DNA from: an uncultured Prevotellaceae bacterium
GTDB taxonomy: Bacteria > Bacteroidota > Bacteroidia > Bacteroidales > Muribaculaceae
Length of the DNA stretch: 64,000 bases
Assembly: GCA_900319525.1 (NCBI GenBank)
Contig: ONOU01000002.1
Location: forward strand, 62,001 to 126,000
Direction of reading: 5' to 3'
In this document: positions 25,260 through 33,777 of the stretch, one piece after another
Layout: every line of letters begins with the position of its first letter
Position numbering within the stretch: position 1 is the first letter of the stretch
Program-made: the position numbers and the translations under genes
Notes under the pieces: generated by a model
Told to the model about the DNA's origin: nothing
The model's input: the letters and a program-made list of their open reading frames with translations, nothing else
Databases searched by the model: none

Positions 25260-26111
25260 ATGAAGAAGTTTTATGTAATTGCGGTGGCCTTTGTTATGGC
25301 CGCCATGACGCTGAATGCACAAGAACAGATTCAGCCCTATTTCACTGTAGATCAACTTCCTGACCTGATTAAGTGCCTGCCGGCTCCTCCGGCATTTGAC
25401 AGCCCTGAGTTTGCCAACGATATGATGCGCTATGCCTGGGGCAAGCAGCAGCGCCTTGACCAGGAGCGTGCCGAGATTGCCAAGCGTGACGCCGTGTGGT
25501 CCTACGAGGCCCTGCTGAACGAATTCGCAGTACCCTTCGGCCTGCAGATCAGCCCTGAGAACACGCCCGAAATCTGGAAACTGATGGTGACCAGCCTCAC
25601 CACGACCGACGCCATGCGCGTTGCCCCCAAGGCTTTCTATCACCGTCAGCGACCCTTTGAGCGCTACCAGGACAAGATGCTCACCGACGAGGAGGCTGAA
25701 CTGACTGGTGAAGGTTCCTATCCCTCGGGTCACACCATGCGTGGCTGGACTACTGCCCTGTTGCTTGCCGAGGTGAACCCCGCCGCTGCCGACACCATCT
25801 TTGCCCGTGGCTGGATGTATGGCGAGAGCCGCGTGATTGTTGGTGCCCACTGGCAGAGTGATGTGGATGCCAGCCGTGTTGCCGCTAGCATCGCCTATGG
25901 TGCCCTGCACGGCAGTGCCGACTTCCGCGAGCAGATGGCCAAGGCCCAGGCCGAGTACCTCGAGAAGACCGGCCAGGCATCAGGCGTTAACAACGTGATG
26001 CCGACTGAGCGCGTCAACACTGGCATTGCATACCGCGTAGACGGCGCCTGTGCCACCGAAGACACCCGTGACATCATCATCCAGGACGGACGGAAAATCA
26101 TGCGAAACTAA
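25260..26111 (+). CDS. Secreted class A (PhoN-type) acid phosphatase, PAP2 superfamily
   Basis: 283 residues with signal peptide (FYVIAVAFVMAAMTLNA). The complete vanadium-haloperoxidase/PAP2 triad of motifs is present: KAFYHRQRP (Lys124, Arg131), PSGH (155-158) and SRVIVGAHWQSD (Ser190, Arg191, nucleophile His197, Asp201). Bacterial class A nonspecific acid phosphatases release phosphate from nucleotides and sugar phosphates in the periplasm. The C-terminal ~70 residues after the core are unassigned. It has its own promoter and terminator. Confidence 0.93.
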   Translation: MKKFYVIAVAFVMAAMTLNAQEQIQPYFTVDQLPDLIKCLPAPPAFDSPEFANDMMRYAWGKQQRLDQERAEIAKRDAVWSYEALLNEFAVPFGLQISPENTPEIWKLMVTSLTTTDAMRVAPKAFYHRQRPFERYQDKMLTDEEAELTGEGSYPSGHTMRGWTTALLLAEVNPAAADTIFARGWMYGESRVIVGAHWQSDVDASRVAASIAYGALHGSADFREQMAKAQAEYLEKTGQASGVNNVMPTERVNTGIAYRVDGACATEDTRDIIIQDGRKIMRN

Positions 26112-26133
26112 TCGGGAATCGCAATAAAAAATG

Positions 26134-26178
26134 AACTCCATAATTTTGCAGCCAATCCTGCCGCAAAATTATGGAGTT
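26134..26178. terminator. 16-bp perfect hairpin after the phosphatase
   Basis: AACTCCATAATTTTGC pairs with GCAAAATTATGGAGTT. The U-run is weak. The rest of the gap to 26389 is AT-rich with one small GAGAATG/CATTCTC hairpin and no gene. Confidence 0.65.
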
Positions 26179-26389
26179 TGTTAGTTCCTTACCCCTCCCA
26201 TTTTCAACACAAATTTAACTAAATTAGTAAAGACATGTTTACGCCATTGCGAGTCCAAACCTATAGCTCGACGAAGCTGCTTTCAAGAATTTATATCATT
26301 TAATGAGAATGAAAAAGCATTCTCAAGGGTCTGTAAAACTTATTTGGAAAAAAAGGCATAAAAATTGTATCGCAGTGAGAAAAAACACC

Positions 26390-26398
26390 TATCTTTGC
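26390..26398 (+). promoter_or_regulatory. -7 box of the toxin-antitoxin operon
   Basis: TATCTTTGC; it lies inside the upstream open frame, so the antitoxin must start at ATG 26428. Confidence 0.7.
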
Positions 26399-26427
26399 AA
26401 AAAGTATTACATTCAAACAATAACGTT

Positions 26428-26637
26428 ATGTGTACAATAATTTTATCATACGATCAAAACAATGCGCTTGCAAGACGCAAACTTGCAGCCTTGCTTGACA
26501 CGGGATTGTTTGTTAAAAAGGATGTGACAGAGCAGCCCCTTACTGCAGAGGAGCAATCGGCTCATCGTCGCGAAGTTGAGGCTTTTCTTTTCACCTCAAA
26601 AAGAAATATGGCAGACATCATTGCTCGAAATGTATGA
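26428..26637 (+). CDS. Antitoxin of a MazF/PemK-type module
   Basis: 69 residues from ATG 26428. The N-terminal MCTIILSYDQNNALARRKLAALLDTGLF resembles small Bacteroidetes antitoxins whose sequence begins with a short beta strand and a helix; the C-terminal half is charged and probably disordered toxin-binding sequence. The stop overlaps the toxin start by four bases (ATGA), the usual coupled arrangement. Assignment rests mainly on size, order and overlap. The low GC against the neighbours suggests acquisition. Confidence 0.75.
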   Translation: MCTIILSYDQNNALARRKLAALLDTGLFVKKDVTEQPLTAEEQSAHRREVEAFLFTSKRNMADIIARNV

Positions 26638-26975
26638 AGTACCATCAAAGAGATATTGTTGAGGTGAACTTCCTGTTTCCCGATGGGGCTTGTAAACCGC
26701 ACCCTGCTATCGTGGTTTCAAATGACGAGTTGCAGGAAGTTGAGGATTTTTTCTATCTTGTCTTGATTACGTCAAAAGATTTCGACTACTCTCGGCAGTA
26801 TTCTTATCTGTTAACCGATGAAATGATAGATGGCCACACCTTTGAAAAGAAGAGTTACGTTAAGTGCCATCTTATTTCAGGCTATACAGAGCGTGATGTT
26901 AATAGGAAGTTAGGAAGTATTAAAGAAAAGTATTTCAACGAGATTGTTGATAAAACAATTGAATCCATCTTCTGA
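26634..26975 (+). CDS. PemK/MazF-like toxin
   Basis: 113 residues. It begins MKYHQRDIVEVNFLFPDG and continues with HPAIVVSNDELQ, the beta-barrel core of PemK/MazF proteins (GDIV.v.F......HPaiVis), then LITSKDFDYSRQYSYLL and a C-terminal helix with IKEKYFNEIVDKTIESIF. MazF-family toxins are sequence-specific mRNA interferases. It is AT-rich and follows its antitoxin with a 4-base overlap. The catalytic Arg and Thr/Ser are not individually certain from eye alignment. Confidence 0.82.
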   Translation: MKYHQRDIVEVNFLFPDGACKPHPAIVVSNDELQEVEDFFYLVLITSKDFDYSRQYSYLLTDEMIDGHTFEKKSYVKCHLISGYTERDVNRKLGSIKEKYFNEIVDKTIESIF

Positions 26976-27067
26976 AAAATTAGTAGCTTAGATTCAGCTT
27001 GTGCGGTTTACTTTCACGTTTCGTCGCTCTTATTAGCATAGCATTTTGTATTCATGTGCTTCTCACT

Positions 27068-27235
27068 AACGTTGCCGAAAAATCGGCGAAGTTACTTCGT
27101 CTCGGCATAAAAAAAGAATAAATTCTTTTTGTTCTGCGCTCGACTTCTCGTAACGTTGCCGAAAAATCTGCGAAGTTACTTTGTCTCGGCATAAAAAAAG
27201 AATGAATTCTTTTTGTTCTGCGCTCGACTTCTCGT
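27068..27235. repeat. Two tandem 84-bp repeats carrying promoter sequences
   Basis: Copy 1 (27068-27151) and copy 2 (27152-27235) differ at three positions. Each ends …TTTTTG, 19 bases, then TAAC; the box after copy 1 is TAACGTTG (27151-27158) and after copy 2 TAACTTTG (27235-27242). On the minus strand the unit stays open in more than one frame, which yields repeated shadow peptides. Confidence 0.85.
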
Positions 27236-27243
27236 AACTTTGT
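27212..27243 (+). promoter_or_regulatory. Consensus promoter of ispD-recG
   Basis: TTTG (27212-27215), 19-base spacer, TAACTTTG (27235-27242): the full Bacteroidetes -33/-7 pattern, 22 bases before the ispD ATG. Confidence 0.8.
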
Positions 27244-27264
27244 GGGCACAAAAGAGATGATGTG

Positions 27265-27951
27265 ATGAGAACGATAACGATTATAGTGGCAGGAGGCAGT
27301 GGCACACGCTTTGGCGCACAGTTGCCCAAGCAGTTCCTGGAGTTGGCCGCCAAGCCCATCCTGATGCGCACCATCAACGCCTTTGGGGAAAATAGGGACG
27401 GTTCTTTTGATGTGATTATCACCTTGCCCACGGGCCAGATGGAGCTGTGGCGCGCCCTGTGTGAGCGTCATGGCTTTGTTGTGCCTCACCGCGTGGTGGC
27501 AGGCGGCGAGACGCGTTGGCGCAGTGTGAAAAATGCCCTGGACAGCATCGGCGATATCGCTGATGTTGACGTGATTGCCGTGCACGACGGCGTGCGCCCG
27601 CTGGCAACCGCCAATCTCATCAATCGTGTGCTGGATGCCGCCCGCCGCGATGGCGCCGCCATTCCCGTGGTGCCGCTCAACGACTCGGTGCGTCAGCTTG
27701 ATGGTGATGGAGGGAGTCATGCGCTGGACCGCTCGTCGCTGCGTGCTGTGCAGACGCCCCAGGCGTTTGACGCCCGCTTGTTGATAGAGGCCTACAGGCA
27801 GCCGTTTGACCCCACGTTTACCGACGATGCCTCGGTGGTGGAACGATATGGCCACCAGGTGACCCTTGTCGAGGGTGACCCGCAGAACCTGAAGATAACC
27901 CGTCCCATGGACCTGGCGCTTGCCGAATACTTGCTTAATCCTGATGCCTGA
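27265..27951 (+). CDS. ispD: 2-C-methyl-D-erythritol 4-phosphate cytidylyltransferase
   Basis: 228 residues from ATG 27265 (a GTG lies directly before it). It has the nucleotide-binding IVAGGSGTRFGAQLPKQFL, the VIAVHDGVRPL block, RSSLRAVQTPQAFD and the C-terminal EGDPQNLKITRPMDLALAE, all IspD signatures. It makes CDP-methylerythritol in the non-mevalonate isoprenoid pathway. The 3' end overlaps recG by 8 bases, so the two are coupled. Confidence 0.95.
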   Translation: MRTITIIVAGGSGTRFGAQLPKQFLELAAKPILMRTINAFGENRDGSFDVIITLPTGQMELWRALCERHGFVVPHRVVAGGETRWRSVKNALDSIGDIADVDVIAVHDGVRPLATANLINRVLDAARRDGAAIPVVPLNDSVRQLDGDGGSHALDRSSLRAVQTPQAFDARLLIEAYRQPFDPTFTDDASVVERYGHQVTLVEGDPQNLKITRPMDLALAEYLLNPDA

Positions 27952-30043
27952 TCTGCGTCACACCGACATACAGTACCTGCACGGCGTGGGACCCAAGCGT
28001 GCCGAGCTGCTCAAGAAGGAATTGGGCATATCGACCTATTACGACCTGTTGTATTATTTCCCCTTCCGCTACATCGACCGCAGCGTCATCAACCATATCG
28101 ACGACATGCATGGCGACGAGGCCGCTGTCCAGCTCAAGGGCCGTTTCTTGACCTTTAACACTGCTGGGGAGGGGCGCAAGCGACGCCTGCAGGCCTTGTT
28201 CTCTGATGGCACGGGCACCATCGAGGTTGTGTGGTTTAACCGTGTGGCCTCGATCCAGAAGACCTATAACACCAATACCCAATACGTCCTGTTCGGCAAG
28301 CCGTCGATGTTCAACAACCACATGAACATCGTCCATCCCGAGGTGGATATCGCGACAAGCGAGACTATCTCCCAGGGGCTGACAGGGGTGTATAATCTAA
28401 CCGAGGTGCTGCGCAACCGTTCGTTTACTTCGCGGGCGATCCACAAGCTCGTCCTCAATGTGCTCAACACGCCTGCCGTGCAGCACATCGATGAGACTCT
28501 CCCGCCCGAGATCATGCAGCGCTATCACCTCATGCCGCTGTGCGATGCCCTGCGCAACATCCATGTTCCCACCGATCATCATGCCTTGCAGCGTGCCCAA
28601 CTGCGCCTCAAGTTCGAGGAACTCTTCTTCCTGGAACTCAATATCCTGCATTATATCAAGGGTAGCTCTCGTCGCTTGACAGGACACGTCTTCAGCCGCG
28701 TGGGCGCCTATTTCCATGACTTTTACAACAATGTGCTGCAGTTCCCGCTCACCGGGGCGCAGAAGAGGGTCATCCGCGAGATGCGCGCCGACATGGGCAG
28801 TGGCAAGCAGATGAATCGCCTCTTGCAGGGCGACGTGGGCAGCGGCAAGACGATCGTCGCCTTCATGACCGCCCTCATCGCGCTTGACAACGGTTACCAG
28901 GCGTGTATCATGGCGCCTACCGAGATCCTCGCGGGGCAGCATCTGGAGACCATCAAGCCGCTGGCCGATGCCATCGGCGTGAAAGTGGCGCTCTTGACAG
29001 GATCGACGCGCAAGAGGGAGCGCGACGTCATTCACGAGTCGCTGATGAGTGGCGACTTGCAGATTCTCATCGGCACCCACGCCCTCATCGAGGATACGGT
29101 GCAGTTCCGCAACCTGGGACTTGCCGTCATCGATGAGCAGCACCGCTTTGGCGTGGCACAGCGTGCCCGGTTGTGGAGCAAGAACCGCACGGCGCCGCCC
29201 CACGTGCTGGTGATGACGGCCACACCCATCCCCCGGACGCTGGCCATGACGGTCTATGGCGACCTTGACGTGTCGGTCATCGATGAACTGCCGCCAGGCC
29301 GCAAGCCCGTGACCACGGTGCTCAAGCACGAGCCCGACCGCTTCAAGATGTACCAGTTTGTGGGCAAGCAGTTGCGCGAGGGTCGCCAGGCCTATATCGT
29401 TTATCCCCTCATCGAGGAGAACGAGAAACTCGACCTGCATGCCCTGGAGCAGGGCTACGAGCAGGTGCGTGACGTGTTCCCGCATTACAACGTCGCCATG
29501 GTGCATGGCCGCATGAAGCCCGCCGAGAAAGATCATCAGATGATGCTTTTTGCTACTGGCAAGGCCCATATTCTCGTGGCGACGACCGTTATCGAGGTGG
29601 GAGTGAACGTGCCTAACGCGTCGGTCATGGTCATCGAGGACGCCGAGCGCTTCGGCCTGTCGCAGCTGCATCAGCTGCGGGGCAGGGTGGGGCGCGGTGC
29701 CGACCAGAGCTACTGCATCCTGATGGCCCGCAGCGACCTGGGTCGCGACACCCGTCACCGCCTGCAGGTCATGACGCAGACCAACGACGGATTTGTCGTG
29801 GCCGAGGAGGACATGAAGCTGCGTGGACCTGGCGACATGGAGGGTACGCAGCAGAGCGGCATCGCCTTCAACCTGCACATCGCCAATCTCGCCCAGGACG
29901 GACAGATCATCCAGCTGGCACGCGATGCTGCCGAGGATTACCTGCGTGTCGATCCTGCGATGGATACGGTATGGGGACGCAAGATGGCTGCCCACATCCG
30001 CGAGCTCTTTGACAAGCAGACCAATTGGGGATTGATCAGCTAA
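27944..30043 (+). CDS. recG: ATP-dependent DNA helicase RecG
   Basis: 699 residues from ATG 27944. An upstream TTG at 27920 is in frame but would lie deep in ispD. It begins with the HhH-like YLHGVGPKRAELL wedge region and an OB fold, then helicase motifs: GDVGSGKT (Walker A), IGTHALIED, VIDEQHRFGV (DEQH), TATPIPRTLAMT, VVATTVIEVGVNVPNA and QLHQLRGRVGRG. It regresses stalled replication forks and resolves R- and D-loops. Confidence 0.97.
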   Translation: MPDLRHTDIQYLHGVGPKRAELLKKELGISTYYDLLYYFPFRYIDRSVINHIDDMHGDEAAVQLKGRFLTFNTAGEGRKRRLQALFSDGTGTIEVVWFNRVASIQKTYNTNTQYVLFGKPSMFNNHMNIVHPEVDIATSETISQGLTGVYNLTEVLRNRSFTSRAIHKLVLNVLNTPAVQHIDETLPPEIMQRYHLMPLCDALRNIHVPTDHHALQRAQLRLKFEELFFLELNILHYIKGSSRRLTGHVFSRVGAYFHDFYNNVLQFPLTGAQKRVIREMRADMGSGKQMNRLLQGDVGSGKTIVAFMTALIALDNGYQACIMAPTEILAGQHLETIKPLADAIGVKVALLTGSTRKRERDVIHESLMSGDLQILIGTHALIEDTVQFRNLGLAVIDEQHRFGVAQRARLWSKNRTAPPHVLVMTATPIPRTLAMTVYGDLDVSVIDELPPGRKPVTTVLKHEPDRFKMYQFVGKQLREGRQAYIVYPLIEENEKLDLHALEQGYEQVRDVFPHYNVAMVHGRMKPAEKDHQMMLFATGKAHILVATTVIEVGVNVPNASVMVIEDAERFGLSQLHQLRGRVGRGADQSYCILMARSDLGRDTRHRLQVMTQTNDGFVVAEEDMKLRGPGDMEGTQQSGIAFNLHIANLAQDGQIIQLARDAAEDYLRVDPAMDTVWGRKMAAHIRELFDKQTNWGLIS

Positions 30044-30181
30044 ATAACGGCTCGGGCGGCACGCCATGAGCTCGTGCCAGAGTTGTTCAGGTGAATAGAT
30101 TCTCGCTGACATGAACATATTGATAAACGTTAAAGAGGGCGATTTTGATTATTATCTGTTTGCCAATATGGTAAAAATGAG

Positions 30182-30190
30182 TACCTTTGC
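30182..30190 (+). promoter_or_regulatory. -7 box for the pectate-lyase-fold gene
   Basis: TACCTTTGC, 63 bases before the ATG. Confidence 0.7.
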
Positions 30191-30252
30191 CCCGATTTTG
30201 GAGATGGATTCAGATGAATAATTGAATAATCAACATTATATCACTTAGGATT

Positions 30253-31830
30253 ATGGAAAGAACGTTCTTTTGGAAAAAAGCAGTAGTCTTAATGGTCGCA
30301 ATGATGTTGCTATGCCCCTTCACGGCTGGCGCCCAGAGCATCTTTGCCGATGTGAATGGTGATGATGAAGCAAACATTTCCGACGTAACTGCTCTTATCG
30401 ACTACCTGCTGGGTGGCAATGGCAGCGCTTCGGGCACTGCCGTGATGTCGAGGGGTGTCATCTCGGTCAAGGACTACGGTGCCGTGGGCGACGGCGTGAC
30501 TGACGATACTCCGGCGATGGAACGCGCCTTTGCCTACGCCGGTGAGCACAAGCTGGCCGTTTATGTTCCGCAAGGTACTTACATGATTCGCCGACCCTTG
30601 ACGCTCAAGAGCGGCATGGAAATCTATGGCGATGGGTACAACTCAATCATCAAGAAGACCCCGGCCGCATGGCACAAGCTCACTGATGCGATTGCCACGG
30701 GTGTTTACAACGACGATGAGGATCACACCATCACGCTCAAGGTGGATGGCATCAGTGGCTATCATGTGGGTGACCACTGTTTTATCTCTTTCTCAAACGA
30801 CCCGTTCCAGCCCTCAAACACCAAGGCCCGTTATTGCTCTTACGGCGAGATTGCCGAAATCAACGAAACCCCGTTTGTCGAGAATGGAGTAGAAAAATAC
30901 GAGGTCAAGTTCAAGAGCGCATTCGACAGTGAGAAACATGGCGTGGTCTGCAATCATCCCGCTGGAGCGGTGTTGTCAACCTCATTCCCCGTCTTGCGTT
31001 CCTGGGCATTCAAGGATGAGTGCATCAATGTGTTTATCCACGACATCTGCTTGGACGGTAACAGACAGACAGAGGGTCCCACCTATAATAATGTGACCTA
31101 TGAACCCATGGAGTGGGCTAATGGCTGTATCCACTTTGATGCCTACGGCGTTACCAAGGTCAACGGCATTTCCTATAACAATCACTCCTATAACCATGCA
31201 CTGGTGCATTGCAAAATCATCAACTCGTCCTACGACGGCATCAGCGACCAGGGTGAGGGCGGTCTTTATGTCAAGGATTGCCTCATCGAGAATTGTGCGA
31301 TGCACGGTGTGCACATGGGCACCGTATTCAGTGGCGGCCTCATCATGGGCAACACGATGAGGGGCAACACCGTCAGGGGTGCTGGTGTCTTCTTCTGCCA
31401 GGATGTGACCGATGTCGTTATCCAGAACAATAACATCTCCTCTTTCAATCATGGATGCAGCGACGAGGAGTATTCAACGGTGGGTAAGTACAACATCATC
31501 CGCAACAACACCTTTGGCAACATCACCAGCTATGTGTTTGACTTCATGAAGTCCACTTCATCGCGCCATGGTGGTGGTCTCATCATCACTGGTAACACGA
31601 TCACGGGGCTCAAGAACACCCTGTTCTCGGGAAATTACCTGGATGATGTGATCATTACCAACAATACGGTGAAGAGCGTCACGACACCTCCCGCCACGCT
31701 GATCACGTCAACAGGGTCCAATGGCCTCATTATCATGGGCAACCAGCTCCCGTCAGGCACCACTATATCAGAACCTGTCAACACGACAAACGCGACCAAC
31801 GTCGTCAACGTCTCCAATTCCTGGAATTGA
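30253..31830 (+). CDS. Secreted right-handed beta-helix (pectate lyase 3-like) protein with N-terminal dockerin-like repeat
   Basis: 525 residues. The signal peptide (VVLMVAMMLLCPFTAGA) is followed at once by a single dockerin-like repeat, DVNGDDEANISDVTALIDYLL (about 33-53). The Pectate_lyase_3/GH28-like entry motif is ISVKDYGAVGDGVTDDTPAM (about 70-89), and the C-terminal 300 residues are parallel beta-helix coils (IENCAMHGVHMG, IQNNNISSFNH, IRNNTFGNITS, ITNNTVKS). Such proteins bind or cleave polysaccharides outside the cell. No catalytic triad can be assigned by eye. The N-terminal position of the dockerin-like repeat is exceptional here. Confidence 0.82.
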   Translation: MERTFFWKKAVVLMVAMMLLCPFTAGAQSIFADVNGDDEANISDVTALIDYLLGGNGSASGTAVMSRGVISVKDYGAVGDGVTDDTPAMERAFAYAGEHKLAVYVPQGTYMIRRPLTLKSGMEIYGDGYNSIIKKTPAAWHKLTDAIATGVYNDDEDHTITLKVDGISGYHVGDHCFISFSNDPFQPSNTKARYCSYGEIAEINETPFVENGVEKYEVKFKSAFDSEKHGVVCNHPAGAVLSTSFPVLRSWAFKDECINVFIHDICLDGNRQTEGPTYNNVTYEPMEWANGCIHFDAYGVTKVNGISYNNHSYNHALVHCKIINSSYDGISDQGEGGLYVKDCLIENCAMHGVHMGTVFSGGLIMGNTMRGNTVRGAGVFFCQDVTDVVIQNNNISSFNHGCSDEEYSTVGKYNIIRNNTFGNITSYVFDFMKSTSSRHGGGLIITGNTITGLKNTLFSGNYLDDVIITNNTVKSVTTPPATLITSTGSNGLIIMGNQLPSGTTISEPVNTTNATNVVNVSNSWN

Positions 31831-31864
31831 TCACAATCTGATTTAGGAATATTCTACTATCGAG

Positions 31865-31901
31865 GCCGTGTTATCATTCCTACAGTAATTGATAACACGG
31901 C
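31865..31901 (+). terminator. Terminator after the beta-helix gene
   Basis: GCCGTGTTATCA…TGATAACACGGC, a 12-bp perfect stem, 35 bases past the stop. Confidence 0.7.
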
Positions 31902-32066
31902 TCTCTTGGAAATTGAGATTAGCGTTATTCCTGAATCCAAACTGTTTGCATTTGTGAATTTTTTAGTCTACTGATATTTAGGGATTTGTGGAATTTTATT
32001 TAGAGAATGAAACCAAACTTTACACTTTTTAGCACGTCAAAGTCCTATCGTTCCAAAATAAATGCC

Positions 32067-32074
32067 TACCTTTG
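32067..32074 (+). promoter_or_regulatory. -7 box for the M23 peptidase
   Basis: TACCTTTG, 40 bases before the ATG. Confidence 0.7.
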
Positions 32075-32114
32075 AACGTTCTTAAAAACAACTGACTTAG
32101 AAAATTACCAAATA

Positions 32115-33137
32115 ATGGATATAAAAAAGAAACTCTATATCGCCGTGGCGGCGATAACCTTTTGTGCGTTTGGCTCGACGGCCCAGAACCTTCGGTCGGC
32201 CTCCAACTACAGCAAAATGCACAACAACTTGCTGGCTAAGCAGAACCGCGTAAAGGATCAGATACGCGTTCAGGAAGCACAGAAGTATGCCGCTGACCTC
32301 TATGAGGAATGTGAGCCCGAGCCCGACATTTACACCGAGGGCTGGGACAGCAACCTTGTCAATTGCTATAGAGATGCCAATGTGCCTAACACCAAGGTGC
32401 TTGACGTGCGCCACTATGTCATCCCCATCAAGGGTAACTATGTGACGAGCCACTATGGCTATCGTCCCCAGTTCGGGCGCACCCACAAGGGTATTGACCT
32501 GCGTGCGGCTATTGGCGACACCGTTTACTCGGCATTCTCGGGCCGCGTGCGCCTGACCCGCTTCGAGCGTGGTGGATATGGCTTCTATGTGATCGTCCGT
32601 CACGAGAATGGCCTGGAAACCGTCTATGGACACCTCTCCCGCTTCCTCGTCAAGCCCGATCAGTATGTCAAGGCAGGACAGCCCATCGCGTTGAGCGGCA
32701 ACACCGGCCGCAGCACCGGTCCCCACCTGCACTTTGAGACCCGTTTCATGGGTTATGCCATCAATCCCGAGGCAATCTTTGACTTTGCTAACCGTTGCAC
32801 CCATACCGATAGCTACACCTTCTCTAAGGCCAATTATACCAAGGCCCGCGACTATGCGCCCAGCAATCGTTACAACGCGGCCAAGAAGGCTACAACCGAT
32901 GCTAAGGAAACAGCGAGCAACGCTAAGAATGTCCGCAAGGAGCAAGCTTCGGCAACCAGCACACGCAAGTCCACCAAGGAGAGCCGTGACAACAGCCGTT
33001 CGACCTACAAGGTGCGCGAGGGCGATAACCTGACCAAGATTGCCGCTGCCAACAACATGTCGGTCGCTCAGCTCAAGAAGCTCAACGGACTGACCAGTGA
33101 CAATGTCACGACCGGCAAAGTGCTGCGCGTGAAGTAA
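32115..33137 (+). CDS. M23 family metallopeptidase with C-terminal LysM
   Basis: 340 residues with a signal-like N-terminus (LYIAVAAITFCAFGSTAQ). The LytM/M23 Zn site is complete: His124 and Asp128 (HKGID), His173 (YGHLS) and the His204-x-His206 pair (GPHLHF). A low-complexity Ala/Lys/Thr/Ser linker (about 245-292) leads to a LysM repeat (YKVREGDNLTKIAAANNM…). It is probably an envelope-localised peptidoglycan endopeptidase or an activator of amidases. It has its own promoter and terminator. Confidence 0.93.
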   Translation: MDIKKKLYIAVAAITFCAFGSTAQNLRSASNYSKMHNNLLAKQNRVKDQIRVQEAQKYAADLYEECEPEPDIYTEGWDSNLVNCYRDANVPNTKVLDVRHYVIPIKGNYVTSHYGYRPQFGRTHKGIDLRAAIGDTVYSAFSGRVRLTRFERGGYGFYVIVRHENGLETVYGHLSRFLVKPDQYVKAGQPIALSGNTGRSTGPHLHFETRFMGYAINPEAIFDFANRCTHTDSYTFSKANYTKARDYAPSNRYNAAKKATTDAKETASNAKNVRKEQASATSTRKSTKESRDNSRSTYKVREGDNLTKIAAANNMSVAQLKKLNGLTSDNVTTGKVLRVK

Positions 33138-33172
33138 AAAAGGAATCTGGTCCCTACTGGAATATTAACACA

Positions 33173-33207
33173 AGAGCGGTCAGTGCTGCATCGGCACTGA
33201 CCGCTCT
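33173..33207 (+). terminator. Terminator between the M23 peptidase and the convergent unit
   Basis: AGAGCGGTCAGTGC…GCACTGACCGCTCT, a 14-bp stem serving one or both converging transcripts. Confidence 0.8.
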
Positions 33208-33234
33208 CGCTTAATGTCGTGATGACTTGACTGA

Positions 33235-33771
33235 TTATTCTATCAATTGACGGTACACCGCGGTAAACTGCCGCCTGAACCTGTCTTGAAACTTATCCAG
33301 CTTGCGGTCAAAGGTGAAACCCTGTGTCTGAACCGAAATCTTTGTCACTCGATTGCGGCTTATGCGCTGGATGTCATAAGTGCTTATCGCGTAGTGGCAG
33401 GTTACCGCGTATTCATTATGGGTGCGGAAGTGACGTTTCACGATATCTGACCGTGTCACGTCGCGGTCGGTCTTGAGAACGATGCGGTCTCCGCCACGCA
33501 ATACCAGGGTGAGGCTGTCACCGCACAGCACATCCAGCAGTCCCTCGTCAAATGTCACCTCGAGCGAGAACGATACGAGTCCGTCAGGGCTTGCCGTGGC
33601 GGCAATGGCAAAGCGTGCGGCATGGAAATAGTCATCATACATGACCTCCTGCTGCGAGCACACGTAGCGCGAACCGTCATCACGATGGTGGTCAACGCTC
33701 ACTTGCGCGACGGCGGGCATGATACCCGCCGCCAGCAAGAGGATAAGATGTAAGAATCGTTTACATGCCAT
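33235..33771 (-). CDS. Secreted protein of unknown function
   Basis: 178 residues with signal peptide (FLHLILLLAAGIMPAVAQ). The mature part has alternating beta-rich segments (LVSFSLEVTFDEGLLDVL, SLTLVLRGGDRIVLKTD) and a basic C-terminus (FDRKLDKFQDRFRRQF). I do not recognise a family. It starts 6 bases after the stop of the C10 peptidase on the same strand, so the two are cotranscribed. A role as a partner or inhibitor of that protease is possible, but there is no direct evidence. Confidence 0.7.
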   Translation of the reverse strand: MACKRFLHLILLLAAGIMPAVAQVSVDHHRDDGSRYVCSQQEVMYDDYFHAARFAIAATASPDGLVSFSLEVTFDEGLLDVLCGDSLTLVLRGGDRIVLKTDRDVTRSDIVKRHFRTHNEYAVTCHYAISTYDIQRISRNRVTKISVQTQGFTFDRKLDKFQDRFRRQFTAVYRQLIE

Positions 33772-33777
33772 TACTAG

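Noticed and set aside
27068-27235. CRISPR-like array
   Set aside because: Two adjacent 84-bp copies without spacers; it is a tandem repeat carrying promoters.
27052-27855. Minus-strand frame with tandem peptides (LREVERRTKR…)
   Set aside because: The peptides simply read through the 84-bp promoter repeat and then ispD antisense; no start or promoter of its own.
28397-30118. 573-codon open frame antisense to recG
   Set aside because: RecG is complete on the other strand; the antisense product is His/Leu-rich shadow sequence.
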